From: Rhodeus uyekii
Lineage: Eukaryota; Chordata; Actinopteri; Cypriniformes; Acheilognathidae
Length of the DNA stretch: 64,000 nt
Assembly (NCBI GenBank): GCA_037043235.1
Contig: JAWRVZ010000016.1
Location: 3,261,001-3,325,000 of the forward strand
Reading direction: 5' to 3'
The translations under genes were made by a program, and so were the position numbers. Below the pieces are notes generated by a model. The model searched no databases and had not been told where the DNA came from. It saw only the letters and a list, made by a program, of their open reading frames with translations. This document shows, piece after piece, positions 32,051-43,424 of this stretch; the stretch's first letter is position 1; each line of letters opens with the position of its first letter.

Positions 32051-32762
32051 GCTATAAACACTGTAAACACTGATTTACATTATGAGTTGCTGTGATGAAC
32101 TTTATGGATTGGATCAGTCAGTAAACAGGTTTTTTTTACACTTATGAATTTGGTTTCTATTGACTGTTGTCACATAACTGTGCTCTTAACAAATTTTAGA
32201 ATGTATAGAAATAAAGATGTTAAAATTATTTCATTCACTGAGATCCAATGTGTGACTTAAGTTTTTTTTAACAGTGTATATGTTGATGCTGCCTCCTCAT
32301 TATCAGCACCACTATGTTACTTGAAACGCTTACCTTTTCCAAGAGTTGGTGTGAGAAAGAGCAGGTTTGTGGTAATAACCAGGACTGGCAGAGTGTAATG
32401 AGGCATACCTGAAATTAATGGAGTCTTATCTCCTCAGCTGTTAAATGCCAATTGTGCCTCTCGATAAGAGACCGATCTCTTTCCCCTGTGCATGCATGCT
32501 GGTGTCCTTGTAGGCCCAGGTGGAGAGCTGTGTGGGATTCCTGCACTGCCAAAGAACAGATCTAAAATCCCAGAAAGAATCATGTAAAGTCGCAATCGGA
32601 ATAGAATTCGCTAGGTTGTCTTGCCCCTCAAAAGACGGGGGCCCAGGGAAGCCAGGCCGATACTCAGTCATAGCGAGGACAGCAGATCGCCTGTTCTTTT
32701 CTGGCATTTTATGTTTTTTCCCACCACAAAATAAATATATATATATATTTATATATATATCT
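32051..32762. other. no gene recognised; short TA repeat
   Basis: Unique-looking sequence without a frame. A TA-rich run at 32733-32760 abuts the LTR that follows. Confidence 0.5.
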
Positions 32763-33065
32763 TGTCACGTCTAGCACTTCCGGGTTTCCTCCTGTCTCCC
32801 CATTCCTTCCCACGCCTGTCTTGTTAGTTAATTACCCTGTTAACCATGACAGCTGTGTCAAATTTCCTCGTGTACTTAAACCCTCATGTTAACCCTGGTG
32901 TTCGTCGGTGATTGACAGTGTTACCTGTGATCGTGTATGTGTGGATGTCGCCGTGGTTTCCAAGTTTTCCATTGGGTTAGCATTTAGCAAAACCTTTAAG
33001 TTTATATTTAAAGTGTTTTGTTTCCCTTGGGCAATAAAGAGCGTTTCAGAGCGGTTGTGTCGGTT

Positions 33066-33707
33066 GTGTCATTATGGCCCAATGGGTCCGACTTCAAGGT
33101 TGAGGAGGTGTCCGAGCCATCGCTCCCGAGCTCCACGACCGGTGCCACGCCCCTGAGCCGCCGCCGCCGTAAACGGGGTAAGCGGAGCGGCCATCGCGCC
33201 GCGAATGAACTGTGTCCGAGTCCCGTGAATGAACCGAGTCCCGTTAATGAACTGTGTCCGAGTCCCGTGGCCGCCTCGAATGAACCGTGTCCGAGTCCCA
33301 AGATTGAACCGTGTCCGAGTCCCGAGATTGAGCCGAGTCCCGTGAATGAACCGTGTCCGAGTCCCGAGATTGAACCGAGTCCCGTGAATGAACCGTGTCC
33401 GAGTCCCAAGATTGAACCGTGTCCCATGAATGAACCGTGTCTGCGTCCCGCGGCCACCATAGACCTCCCGTGGCCCGACTCACCGCCGCCAGTCGAGGAG
33501 GACCTCCCGTGGCCAGAACCATCTCCGCCGGTCCCACTGGACCTTCTGTGGCCCGAGCCACCAGACCTCCAAGACCTCCCAGACCCGCTCTTAGATCTCC
33601 CAGACCTCCAAGATCCGCTCCCAGATCTCCCAGACCTCCAAGGTCTCCCAGACCCACTCCAAGATCTCCAAGACCTGCTCCCAGACCTCCTGCATCTCAC
33701 CCTAGTA
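33066..33707 (+). pseudogene. gag tail with Cys/Pro/Ser and Pro/Leu/Asp repeats
   Basis: An open frame enters from the LTR remnant without a start codon: WPNGSDFKVEEVSEPS (the end of the gag core, compare NDENFEVEEV at 26.1 kb), then the basic patch SRRRRKRGKRSG, then repeats of NEPCPSPxIEPSPV, then LPWPDSPPP and LPDLQDLPDP repeats. The order core-basic-repeat is the same as at 7.3-8.6 kb, but the repeat peptide is different. The frame runs into the hAT MITE at 33708. Confidence 0.6.
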
Positions 33708-34412
33708 CAGGGGTGGGCAAACTATTTGTCTCGCGGGCCACATTGGTTTCTTAAAATTGACAGAGGGGCCGGGGTGAAGGTTGTACCTGTGCATTTACTT
33801 ATAAGAAATCCTAGAAAACCTGTATAAAGTATAGTTTGGTCTTAAATCACTCGACTGGGACACGTGAAATTACAACAAAACAATATTAATACAATTTAAT
33901 CGACAGAAAAACCATAATATGCAATGTGACTGAATCGTATATTTGCCTCAGCTCTAGATTGACAATCACAGGCATCTAATCACAACTGACTTCTGGAAAA
34001 AAGGGAACTAACCAATAACATTTTTATGTTACTATTACAAGAGCAAGCCCCGCCCCACGACTGACAAAAATAAAAGTGCTCGCACGAGCAAAAACAGCAG
34101 TCGAGAGCGAGTGATTAAAATGAGCTCGCGGGTACCCATATTTACGTGTAGCTCTGTTTTTACGCTCGTTCCTTTTTAGCACGGAATTAACGCCATAAAG
34201 AGGGGTGTAGAGGGGTTTGCGACACACACCTACTCTCCACCACAGCTTCAGCGCCACTTCCGCTTGCAGCCTCGATAGAGTGACATTACAGGGAAATGTA
34301 AAAAGGAGGAGGTTTAATACAGGTTTAATCCAGGTTCGGCAAGTTCGGTGGGCCGGATTAAAAAGCCCAATGGGCCGGATATGGCCCGCGGGCCGTAGTT
34401 TGCCCACCCCTG
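33708..34412. mobile_element. hAT-type MITE with 8-bp duplication
   Basis: Ends CAGGGGTGGGCAAACTA and TAGTTTGCCCACCCCTG are perfect inverted repeats, followed inward by GCGGGCC on both sides. The flanks are CCCTAGTA (33700-33707) and CACTAGTA (34413-34420), an 8-bp hAT duplication with one change. No transposase. The related element at 58.8 kb shows the uninterrupted site (CAAGTACCATCTAGGC). Confidence 0.9.
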
Positions 34413-34476
34413 CACTAGTACCATCTAGGCTTCCTGGGGAGCCCTCTCAAGAATTGTTTTTGGGGGGGGTGATAGT

Positions 34477-34785
34477 GTGACTTTGAGGGTGGGTGGGGAA
34501 AAGGAGGCAGAACCTCCTGGGAAAGCCAGGACCCCAGCTCCGCCCTGGACTTTCCACACTGCCCGGCACCCTGTGTCCCCAGCACCACCCTGGACTCATG
34601 CACCACCCCGGACACTCACCCGAGCCTGGCCCCTAGTTCCCCCGGTACCTCCCTGGACTCTCTCCCTGGACGGGCCCCTAGTTACCCCAGCACCTCCTTG
34701 GACACTTCCTGGTGCCTGGCCCCTGGTCCCACCTGCACCACACTGGTTCTCTGTAGCCCCGGCACCACCCTGGAGACCTCCATGA
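34477..34785 (+). CDS. Trp/Pro 15-residue repeat module ending PPWRPP-stop
   Basis: A frame without ATG, open from a stop just before 34477 to TGA at 34783-34785. It reads repeated PPWTL-x-xAWPLVPPAP units (PPVPPWTLSLDGPLVTPA, PPWTLPGAWPLVPPAP) and ends SVAPAPPWRPP. The 59.0-kb copy ends with the identical 11 residues and the 22.6-kb copy with PPWRPP and a stop. The module lies downstream of the gag tail, separated by stops and the conserved TTTTTGGGGGGG stretch, so it is either a second ORF, a spliced C terminus or conserved non-coding RNA. I know of no described domain like it. Confidence 0.4.
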   Translation: MTLRVGGEKEAEPPGKARTPAPPWTFHTARHPVSPAPPWTHAPPRTLTRAWPLVPPVPPWTLSLDGPLVTPAPPWTLPGAWPLVPPAPHWFSVAPAPPWRPP

Positions 34786-34921
34786 CTCTGTGTATTCTGG
34801 TCTCCAGGGTGCCCACCTTCCCACCCATGTTAGGATGTATGGTTGTCTTGTTTGTTTTGTCCTCCTCCAGGTCCCCTTCCCTCCCCAAGGTGTGTCTCAT
34901 TCGCCGTGAGGTCACGCCTTG

Positions 34922-34936
34922 TGGGAGGGGGCGTTC
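34922..34936 (+). promoter_or_regulatory. polypurine tract
   Basis: GGGAGGGGGCGTTC directly before the 3' LTR, the expected plus-strand priming site. Confidence 0.7.
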
Positions 34937-35285
34937 TGTCACAGTCTTGTCACGTCTACCACTTCTGGGTTTCCTCGTGTCTCCCCATTCCTTTCCACGC
35001 CTGTCTTGTTAGTTAATTACCCTGTTAACCATGACAGCTGTTTTACATTTGCCCTGTGTACTTAAACCCTCATGTTAACCCTGGTCTTCGTCGGTGATTG
35101 ACCGTGTTACCTGTGATTGTGTATGTGTGGATGTCTCCGTGTTTTCCATTGGGTTAGCATTTAGAACCACCGAGTGCCCTTTATGTTTATATTTAAAGCG
35201 TTTTGTTTCCCTTGGGCAATAAAGAGTGTTTCAGTTTCGAAACCTTTCGCCTCCTCCTGTGTTTCCACATCGCACGTGCGCATCA
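34937..35285 (+). repeat. 3' LTR
   Basis: Starts TGTCACAGTCTTGTCACG and contains GGGCAATAAAGAG. It fades after CACATCGCACGTGCGCATC without a clean CA end, so the 3' terminus is probably lost. Confidence 0.8.
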
Positions 35286-37629
35286 AGAGCTGGCAATATT
35301 ATAAATTATATATGATGCAATCAAAATAGATATTTCTTATAGACAGAATCTTATATATTTCACATATGTTTTTAGTCTTGTGCAAGTTTTTTGTTTTTAC
35401 ACAAAATGTTTTTATAATAATGTTGATTTCTGGCAAAATGATTTTGATTTCTGGGAACCAATTTGACCCCAGAACAAAGTAAAACTATTTTTAACACAAC
35501 ATTAATTTTATAATCATAGCTCTACCAAATATTTTCCTTCCAAATGCATTAATGAAATGAGAAAAACTACAAATGCAGTCTTCAAACTGCCATTGCTAAA
35601 TCTGTAGTGTCCTCAAGTACAACCCTTGAGACTGCCAACATTTCCTGACTGGGGCAAGAGCAAAGGTGAAGAGGCTTTATTTGAGCTGCGGGAAAGAGAT
35701 AGCACAACTGACAGCCCGGGCTAAAGGCTTGTGTCCCTGAACAGTCACAGCAGCTGTGATTGCATTGTGTTCCCTGAGATCTGTGTGCCTGAGCTGGCCA
35801 ACACACTGCCTATGTGTCTCTTCCTCTTATTCACATTTGACAGTTCCCTCTTTTTATGACATTTTTCCAGGTGGCGCAGGCCGTGACCAAATGTCCACAT
35901 AGGCCTTTCTCATTCTCCCGATGGACGCTACTGTACTTTTGATTCAAATGACAGTGACAAACAATATTTTGGATGCCAAATTTAAACTATACTTGCCTCT
36001 TTCAGTGGCTCTGAACAAAAATGACTTGAAGTAGTAATTTCCCCACAGGAATGATCAACATTTTGAAAATTGTAAATTATAACATTATAACTACTGGTTT
36101 ATGCTATATAATATATATATAGATTTGTAGATCTACACAATTTGTCAATAACAATAATACATATTTATTAAAACAAATTGGAAAATTATACTTAAGGAAT
36201 GTATATTGGAAGGAATGTATATACAGGAATTATACTGAATTCCTGTAACCTTTCTTTAAAGAACCAGACACCTAAATCAAGACTTTTATATAGCAACACA
36301 TATTTCCTTCTCAAACTGTGTTCTTGGCTTTTCCTAAATATGCTCTAAAGAACCACTATTTTAAAGAGGGCATATTTTACTTTTCAAAGACTTTTCACAA
36401 AAACTTTTCAGTTCCTGAGACTTAGCTATTGTTGCCCCAAAGTTGTCAGTGCAGCTACAAACACAGCTTTGCACACAAAGGGGTTCAACACAGGAGTATA
36501 TGAGAATGTTTTTATCATCTGAGGGAGCTACTGCAAGCAGATTAACTGTCATTCTTCTTTTAAACTGTGGCAGTTAGAGGCTGCGCCTTTAATGAAAAAA
36601 AAAATTAACAAAGTAGATAAAAAAGGGATACACTTAAGTATGCTGACTGCACATAACTCCATATCACTACGTTATTTTCTTTGGTAATTCTGCTCAACTC
36701 AAACACGTTTTAGTCTGCTGTGTTTATGTTAGATAGTGAAATGAAAACGCTGTAAATCCCACCATGCGTTGCTGCAGGCTAATATGGAAATCCTCACATA
36801 CTGCGAGCAGGATTGCCAGAAGGAAACAATCATAATTCTTCACATCATTATTAAAATCTTCACTACTGCAATGCTTAGATATGGATGAAACCCTATTCTG
36901 ACTCAATACTGATGCCTTTCAGCTCAGATAACCCAAAGATATAACATATACTCACACAAGATTAATATGGAACAGCAGTCCAGGCAGGTTTAAGTGCAAA
37001 TGGTTTCTCTCACTTTTCTTTTTCTTTCTTTTTTTTTGTAAGGGGTACCATCTGGTGGGTCCTTGTGTTAGGTAGAGCCACGCAGCAGACGTGACCTTGG
37101 TGTAATGTGCATGAGATACAACCCACACACAGATATGGCCTGAAGTAGATCGCCCCTTAGGACAGCTTCAGGTGTGCTCTGCTCCCACCATGAGTGACAG
37201 GTGTGGGAGGATGGGCAAGTCAACTCACAGCCTGCTGAAAATAGAATCACACCACCCAGCTGTTCTTTTAAGAACAGAGAGTGTGTCGTTCTTGGTTCCA
37301 TTCATGGGATCTTTGAGATAATTTTGGCTGGATTACAGTTTAATCTTTTTTTGATAGCCAACAGTACAATATTGCCAATAATATGTCTGATTTTGCTTTC
37401 ACAAACAAAAACAGTGTCAAACAAAGGTAAGCAGCATCATCTGTCATTTTTGAGAGACAGAAATGATTTTTAGTTCCTGACTCAATCAGTTTTGTCATTC
37501 ACAATATGTCTGACTGACGTCATGGGATCTTGCCTAGGAGCCCAATCATCTCCAAGTGATAACTAAACCAGCTGATAAACATTGGCCAATAAGGTTTGAA
37601 TGGAACCCTCTGCAGGTGAACCACATGAG
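35286..37629. other. no gene recognised
   Basis: Mostly AT-rich single-copy-looking sequence. The stretch 35580-35960 is more balanced in composition and shows no repeat family I know. Positions 36355-36590 end in GGCTGCGCCTTTAATG and could be part of a MITE. No frame above 90 codons. Confidence 0.45.
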
Positions 37630-39200
37630 ACTAGTTCTGACCTTTCCCTCTGGACAATGCAAGTCACGACGTGGGCTCTCGGTCAGACTATATCCACTCT
37701 GCTGGTCCAGGAATGCTATGTTTGGCTGGACCTGCTTGGGATCAAGGTCTTTGAAAGAGATTAAACAACAAAGTTTGCTTTATAGACACCCCTATCTCCC
37801 AGGCTGACTTTTTGCAACATTGTCAAGAACTTCACCCAGCAGTTCAGAAACACCATGAGTTGATAAAGTACAACCGGCCCCGATGTGACACTACCACCAA
37901 GCCACCCCTAAGCCTGCTCGTTGCTGAGGACGTTCCCTTATGACCTGGTGTTGCCAGATTGGACTGATGATTTCCAACGCAACTACAGCATAAAACCGGC
38001 CCATTAAAAAAAATACCAGCCAAAAATTCGTACCTGCACCAGACAGCCAGCTGTTCAATCTCCAGATGGAGTGAGCTGCTCTTTACCAGGAGATGGTGAA
38101 TGCACCACTCCTTCATTTACCTTCATTTTCAATAAGAGAGAAATTACCTCAACCTGTGCTTCCTCACTCACCTCACTCACAGCCGATCCTTAATTTTCCA
38201 TGGGCAGGGCGTTTGCATTTAGAGGACACAATGCCTCCTCACACCTCCCTATCCAGTCCCTCAGTAATTTTGTGCTTTACTCCATGCTGCCCCTCCATGT
38301 GTATGTCTGTTTTCCCTTTGGTGATACTTGTGCAGAGCTTGGTAGCCTGGTTAGTGCTACCCACTCTGACCTGTTGGGTAATTCAGACAGTCAGACTCGG
38401 CTATGCAATTCCATTTGATAGGCATCCCCCCAAGTTCAACGGTGTCCTGTTTACCTTTGTGGCAGGCAAGGACACCCCTGTCCTGCTTGCATAGATTAGA
38501 GAAGGAGGAGGTAATAGAGTAATTAATTGTACCCAAGGGGGTTATGGCCAATCTTGGTCCTATGTCTCTTGAATCAGGCCCTTCACAAGCTACTGTTCAA
38601 GATGCTCTTGTAGAGATGCATCCTCATCTGCATTTGCTCCCAGGATTGGTTTGCATTGATCGAACTGAAGGATGCATACTTTAACATCTCGATTCAAACC
38701 TCAACAAAGGCTGTTCCTATGCTTTGCGTTCCTTTAATCCTCAATGCCTTTACCCCATTCAGAAAGGTGGGCATTTACATCCTCAATGACTGCCTCTTAC
38801 TAGCTCACTTTTGGGATCAGTTGTGGGAACACAAGGACCTGGTGATGAGGCAACTCGTCCATCTAGGGATTTAGGTCAACTGGTAAAAAAGTTGACCACA
38901 TCTTTGTGTATGCGCAGTCTCACCAAGAGTGCATGGTAGATACTCAACTGCCTGAATATGTTAAGGCGAAACACAGCGGTTGTACTGAAGCAAATTTCAG
39001 AGGCTTCTCTGGCAGACATCAGCAAAGCTGTGGGCTGGGTGACACCCAACACATTTGTGAGATTCTACAATCTCCGAGCTGAGCTAGTTCTTTCCTGTGT
39101 GTTGAGTAATAACATGCAATGTGCAGGAAGGCTGGCTCTGTGTCTTGTTTGCAGTTACATACGAGTGCCTACTTATTCTTCAGGTGAGTTCCCCACTTGA
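37630..39200 (+). pseudogene. decayed DIRS1-like element: gag, RT and recombinase pieces
   Basis: Three parts occur in the right order. About 37690-37900: LVQECYVWLDLLGIK and PISQADFLQHCQ-like phrases of gag. At 38640-38875: FALIELKDAYFNISIQ, GIYILNDCLLLAHF and RQLVHLGI, corresponding to the DIRS reverse transcriptase (IDLKDAYFHISI, LNYLDDWLLLAHS). The catalytic DD is replaced by ND. At 38990-39110: ASLADISKAVGWVTPNTFVRFYNL, the tyrosine recombinase C terminus. Stops and deletions separate them; neither terminal inverted repeat is seen. Confidence 0.7.
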
Positions 39201-39514
39201 CAAACCCTGAATTGAGTTCCTCCAGTGTCCTTCAGCAGTCAGATGCAGTAGACGTGTCCGATGCCAGGCCTAGTACTCATGTGCATGTCCTGCCAGTCAG
39301 CCCTTGAAATGGGCTAGATGTACTGGGCCCATATACTGTAATTCCCCTCTGTAATCCTATATACTGTATGTATACTGTATGTATTGTACATATTGTCCAT
39401 ATAATTTCACTTTTGGTAAACCTGTGTCTATTCCTGGAGAGTTCTGCAATTTGCCCAGTCTTTGCATCAGTAGTAGCTCCTCCCTTGTTAGGTAGGATCT
39501 ACTGTACAGAGCTT

Positions 39515-40260
39515 CCATATGTGGCTCAGTCCACATGTGTGGACGTCAATTCACAACATAAGGAGGATCCGGCCATTCCTAACTGAGCAAGCAAAACAAC
39601 TTCTGGTACAGGTCATGGTTATTTCCAGACTTGATTACTGCAGTGCTCTTTTGGTCGGATTTCCTGCTAGTGCGATCAAACCCCTGCAACTGATTCAGAA
39701 CGCCGCAGCTCGTCTGTTCTTCAACGAACCCAAAAGGACTCATGTCACATAACTCTTCATCTCTCTACACTTGCAGCACGCATCAAGTTCAAACCACTGA
39801 CTCTTGCATGCAGAACTTACACAAGCTCAGCACCTTCATACTTCCATTCACTGCTACAAATCTACACACTTACCAGAAACCTTCGATCGATCAATGATGG
39901 ACGACTCGTGGTTCCATCACAGAGAGGCAAAAGATCACTCTCAAGAACATTTTCATTCACCGCCCCCCTGCTGGTGGAACAATCTCCCTGGCCTCATCCG
40001 GAATGCATATTCCTTGTCAAGGTTTTAAAGACTACTGAAAACACATCTCTTCCATGAGCACCTAACATGACACACACCACACCTCACCTAAAAAAAATAA
40101 ACAATAATCTTTCTCCCTCTATTTCCCATGCTTTTACTACTTGTTTATGTAGTGTTTTAAACTTTGTATTGCAAGCACTTTTATGTACTTTTGTATCCCC
40201 AGGACCAATCGCTTTCTGTATTCCTCAAATTGTAAGTTGTTTTGGATAAAGGATTGTTTT
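39515..40260 (+). pseudogene. 3' end of a non-LTR retrotransposon
   Basis: Encodes HNIRRIRPFLTEQAKQLL, ISRLDYCSALLVG, PLQLIQNAAARLFF and, after a frameshift, WWNNLPGLIRNAYSLSRF, the post-RT part of an L2/Rex-group LINE. The 3' end has GTAAGTTGTTTTGGATAAAGG, duplicated once. Upstream RT is absent (5' truncation). The family is distinct from copies A and B. Confidence 0.72.
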
Positions 40261-41014
40261 GGATAAAGGTTGTCCATTGCTGTGACAACCTCTTGGCCAC
40301 TTTAGTATTTTCAAAATAAAAGAAAGGTAGTTTATAAGGCCAGTTATTTATAGTTTACATGATAAATATGAGACCATATCCTATCAAAAGGGAGATAATG
40401 TGTAGTGGCTACACATTTGGACTGACCATTGAAAATAGCTACTTTGCTAATGATACAGAGACGGAGTACAACAGAACTCAACATGCAAAGACACGGGTTT
40501 ACCAACAGGGAAGCCATATTGTGGGCAATACACATATGGGATTACACTGAGGAGGAATCACAGCATATGCACATGAGTACTGGGCCTGCTGTCAGACACC
40601 TCCATCGTGTCTGACCACCGAAGGATACTAGAGCTGCAAGCTAGACACCAAGCCAGCCTTCCTGCAAATTACCTGTTAGTACACAGCACACAAGGAGAAA
40701 CTGACTTCACTTGGAGATTTTAGAATCTCACAAATGTGTTGTGGACTGTTACGCCAATGAAATGGCATCCACTATCCAGCGGGCAAACCTCTGTTTGGAA
40801 CCTTTCCCTTCTGCTCGCCTCCAAAGCAGTCAAAGAGCTGCACTGGGCTCCACGTATACACAATGTACAAACAGCAGATTTCAGACACACAGCAAGGTGA
40901 GGGCTGGGTCTGCCTCCTCCAGGAGCAGCACTTGCAAGTTCACCACCTGGTCCCTAAAGGGAGTAGTGATGTGTGGAACATACAGGACAGTTATTCAGCT
41001 ACTTAAGTGCAACC
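40261..41014. other. no gene recognised
   Basis: No domain and no repeat ends. Frames up to 109 codons at 40711-41040 lack any motif. Confidence 0.5.
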
Positions 41015-41580
41015 AGCAGCCATATCACCCTGTAGCCTAAGACTGGTTGCCCACTGAAGCTAAGCAGGGTTGAGCCTGGTTTGTACCTGGATGGGAGACC
41101 TCCTGAGAATGACTAGGTTGCTGCTGGAAGTGGTGTTAGGAGGCCAGAAGGGGGTGCTCACCCTGTGGTCTGTGTGGGTCCTAACGCCCCAGTATAGTGA
41201 CGGGGACACTGTACTGCAACAAGCACCGTCCTTCGGATGAGATGTTAAACTGAGGTCCTGACTCTCTGTGGTCATTAAAAATCCCAGGATGTCCTTCGCA
41301 AGAGTAGGGTGTAACCCCGGCATCCCTGGCCAAATCTGCCCATTGGCCTTTGTCCATCATGGCCTCCCAATCACCCCCTTACACTAATTGGCTTCATTGC
41401 TCTGTCTCCTCTCCTTAGCTGGTGTGTGGTGAGCGTTCTGGCACAGGTTGCCGTCGCATCATCCAAGTGGATGCTGCACACTGGCGGTTGAGGAGATCCC
41501 CCCCCCCCCCTCCCAAGCGCTTTGAGCTCTGGAAAAGCGCTATATAAATGTAACTGATTATTATTATTATTATTATTATT
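41015..41580 (+). mobile_element. 5S-rRNA-derived SINE (SINE3 type), full length
   Basis: The head copies 5S rRNA: CATATCACCCTG at the start, then AAGCTAAGCAGGGTTGAGCC (box A region) and GGATGGGAGACC (box C), the internal RNA polymerase III promoter of 5S genes. A 400-bp body follows and the tail carries AAAGCGCTATATAAATG plus (ATT)n, a LINE-type 3' end. This is the architecture of zebrafish SINE3. It is not a 5S gene: the rRNA part is partial and fused to a SINE body. Confidence 0.9.
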
Positions 41581-41824
41581 AAGTGTCATGTTCCCTAAGG
41601 AAGGTACTGACTTAAAGTGTCTGCTGGTCCCCCACCCTCTTGAAGAAAGTGAACAGTGTTAGGAGCACTGTCTTTAGAGATAGGATTGTAACCGACTCCA
41701 GCGGCTCGAAGGGTGCTCTCTATATACCAGAAACAACCACAGAGAGGTCTCAGCAATATGATCGGCAAAATTATGTGAATTAAATGCTTACATCCCAATA
41801 GGAATGCATCGGGAGAGAAGAACT

Positions 41825-42862
41825 TGATTATGCAACAGGAACTATTAACTCTCTCTTTTCCAGCACTTTAACCTCAGTTGATCCTTTGCACTTAAATAAG
41901 ATTTAAGAATATAGTCCAATGCCATGGTACAACGAGCAAATTTAGACGATCAAATGAACAGCCAGAAATTTTTTTAATGTATTTGGAGGAAAACAAAGCG
42001 AGAGGTTTTCACATTTCGTGGACAGACAGCACTATTACGTTCAGAAAGGCATTAAAAACAGCTTGATCTGTTTGTTTTTGAACCCTCTTAGAAGAAAATA
42101 ATGAAATGTATGATACAATGGCTAAATTAATGAGAAATAAAGCTTCAACAACAGCACATCAGTAATGATTCTATCAACTTCTTTACTTGCAAAATTTATA
42201 ATATTAAGGAGAATTATAACCATGCAACCAACTACTACAGTGTCACATCGTACAGTGAATAGTAGTGTCAAAACCGGGAACACTTCCCATTACACCTGAT
42301 GTACTCATTACATCATGAGCATAATGGTATCTATGCTGATATTAGTCTCTCTGTTTATCCAGAGGTTGATCGTAGTCAGCTGGATCCGGGCCGTATCCAG
42401 ATCATATGAAGGACCTGCACCTAGACACGACCACAGCACAGTCCTGAAGTGTCAGCAGGAATCGTGACTCTACTAGACTCATGTACAGCCAATGGAACAT
42501 ATCCTCAACAAAATCCCCCTTCCTACTGGCATGATGATTTCGATATTTAACCAGATGGAACTGGATTCAATATTTTGAATGTCCCAATCTCAATCTGACC
42601 TCTGACCTCTGACCTGAAATGCTGAGAACTGAGACACCTGCTCCCCCGACTGAGCCTGGTTTGTCCCAAGGCTTTATTTTCTTCTTCATGCTGTCACCTA
42701 AAGGATTTTGGGTTCAATTCCCACTGTTGCGGACACTTAATATTCATTAATATTATTGATTGACCTGGTCTTCTACAGCCAAAACAACATATTTGTTGCA
42801 TTATTGTCCTGTTATCTCTGTAAAGCTGCTTTGAAGCAATATATAAATTTGGGTGATTGACT
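41825..42862 (+). pseudogene. L2 LINE copy C, internally deleted and decayed
   Basis: The plus strand from 41825 aligns with the middle of ORF2 of copies A and B: ETINSLFSSTL-like start, PWYNEQ, then NNSTSVMILSTSLLAKF-type frames with many stops. Near 42265 it jumps to the 3' UTR (GGGAACACTTCC, CTGATGTACTC, GCTGGATCCGGGCC), the reverse complement of 4180-4470. It ends with the stem-loop-like GTAAAGCTGCTTTGAAGCAA. The whole RT is missing. Age is clearly greater than for A and B. Confidence 0.78.
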
Positions 42863-43154
42863 TGTGTAAGGCAGACAAGGTGGCCCGAGACGCATCACAC
42901 CAAACTGTTATCAAGACGCACCCCACTGATCAGAAACCACCTCATCCTCACAATTAAATTACAGGAGGACCTTACCGAGATGCACACTGGGCAGTTCACA
43001 CCACAATCTCACTTTTGCATTTCTCTGTTTTCCCCTCTTCTCTCCCTAAAATAAATCTCACTAAAAGTCCAGGACATGATAAATATGAGGTCAGACAGAG
43101 AACAAAGTGGGAATTTGCCACAATGAAAAGATCGTAAGAAGTAATCCTTCACCT

Positions 43155-43424
43155 GGGGTCTCATTTATAAAACTGTGCTTAGGATCCCTACTAAGCGTTT
43201 ACGTACGCCTAAAAGTCAAAAATGGCATACGCCAAAAAATAAACAAAATTTAACCATCTGGTTCACCAATTCTCTTTGTCTCCAGAATGTGCGAACGCAC
43301 AGCTCAAAGTATGCTTCAAGGTCTGCACATTCTCCCATCAAGTTTGTTTTTTATAGATCACAACCTTTTCGTGTACGTTTCCAGCCCTGTTTTGTGCGTA
43401 CGCACGCTTTATGAATGAGACCCC
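43155..43424. mobile_element. short MITE with GGGGTCTCATT ends
   Basis: Inverted ends GGGGTCTCATTTATAAA and TTTATGAATGAGACCCC (one or two mismatches) enclose 270 bp rich in ACGTACGC-type words. The target duplication is unclear, so the superfamily is not assigned. Flanks 42863-43154 and 43425-43974 hold nothing recognisable. Confidence 0.75.

Larger units (their letters stand above)
32763..35285 (+). mobile_element. gag-only LTR element with deleted 5' part and nested hAT MITE
   Basis: 5' LTR remnant 32763-about 33055, internal region to 34936, 3' LTR from 34937 to about 35285. The 5' LTR lacks its first eight or nine bases compared with the 3' LTR. After AATAAAGAGCGTTTCAG it jumps straight into gag tail sequence (GGCCCAATGGGTCCGAC), so U5, the primer-binding region and the gag head are gone. 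The internal part holds a repeat tail, a hAT MITE, the Trp/Pro module and a purine tract GGGAGGGGGCGTTC. The 3' half belongs to the same family as 58665-59576. The element is dead but structurally informative. Confidence 0.85.

Noticed and set aside
41015..41160. 5S rRNA gene
   Set aside because: Only the promoter-bearing part of 5S is recognisable and it is fused to a SINE body and LINE-type tail.
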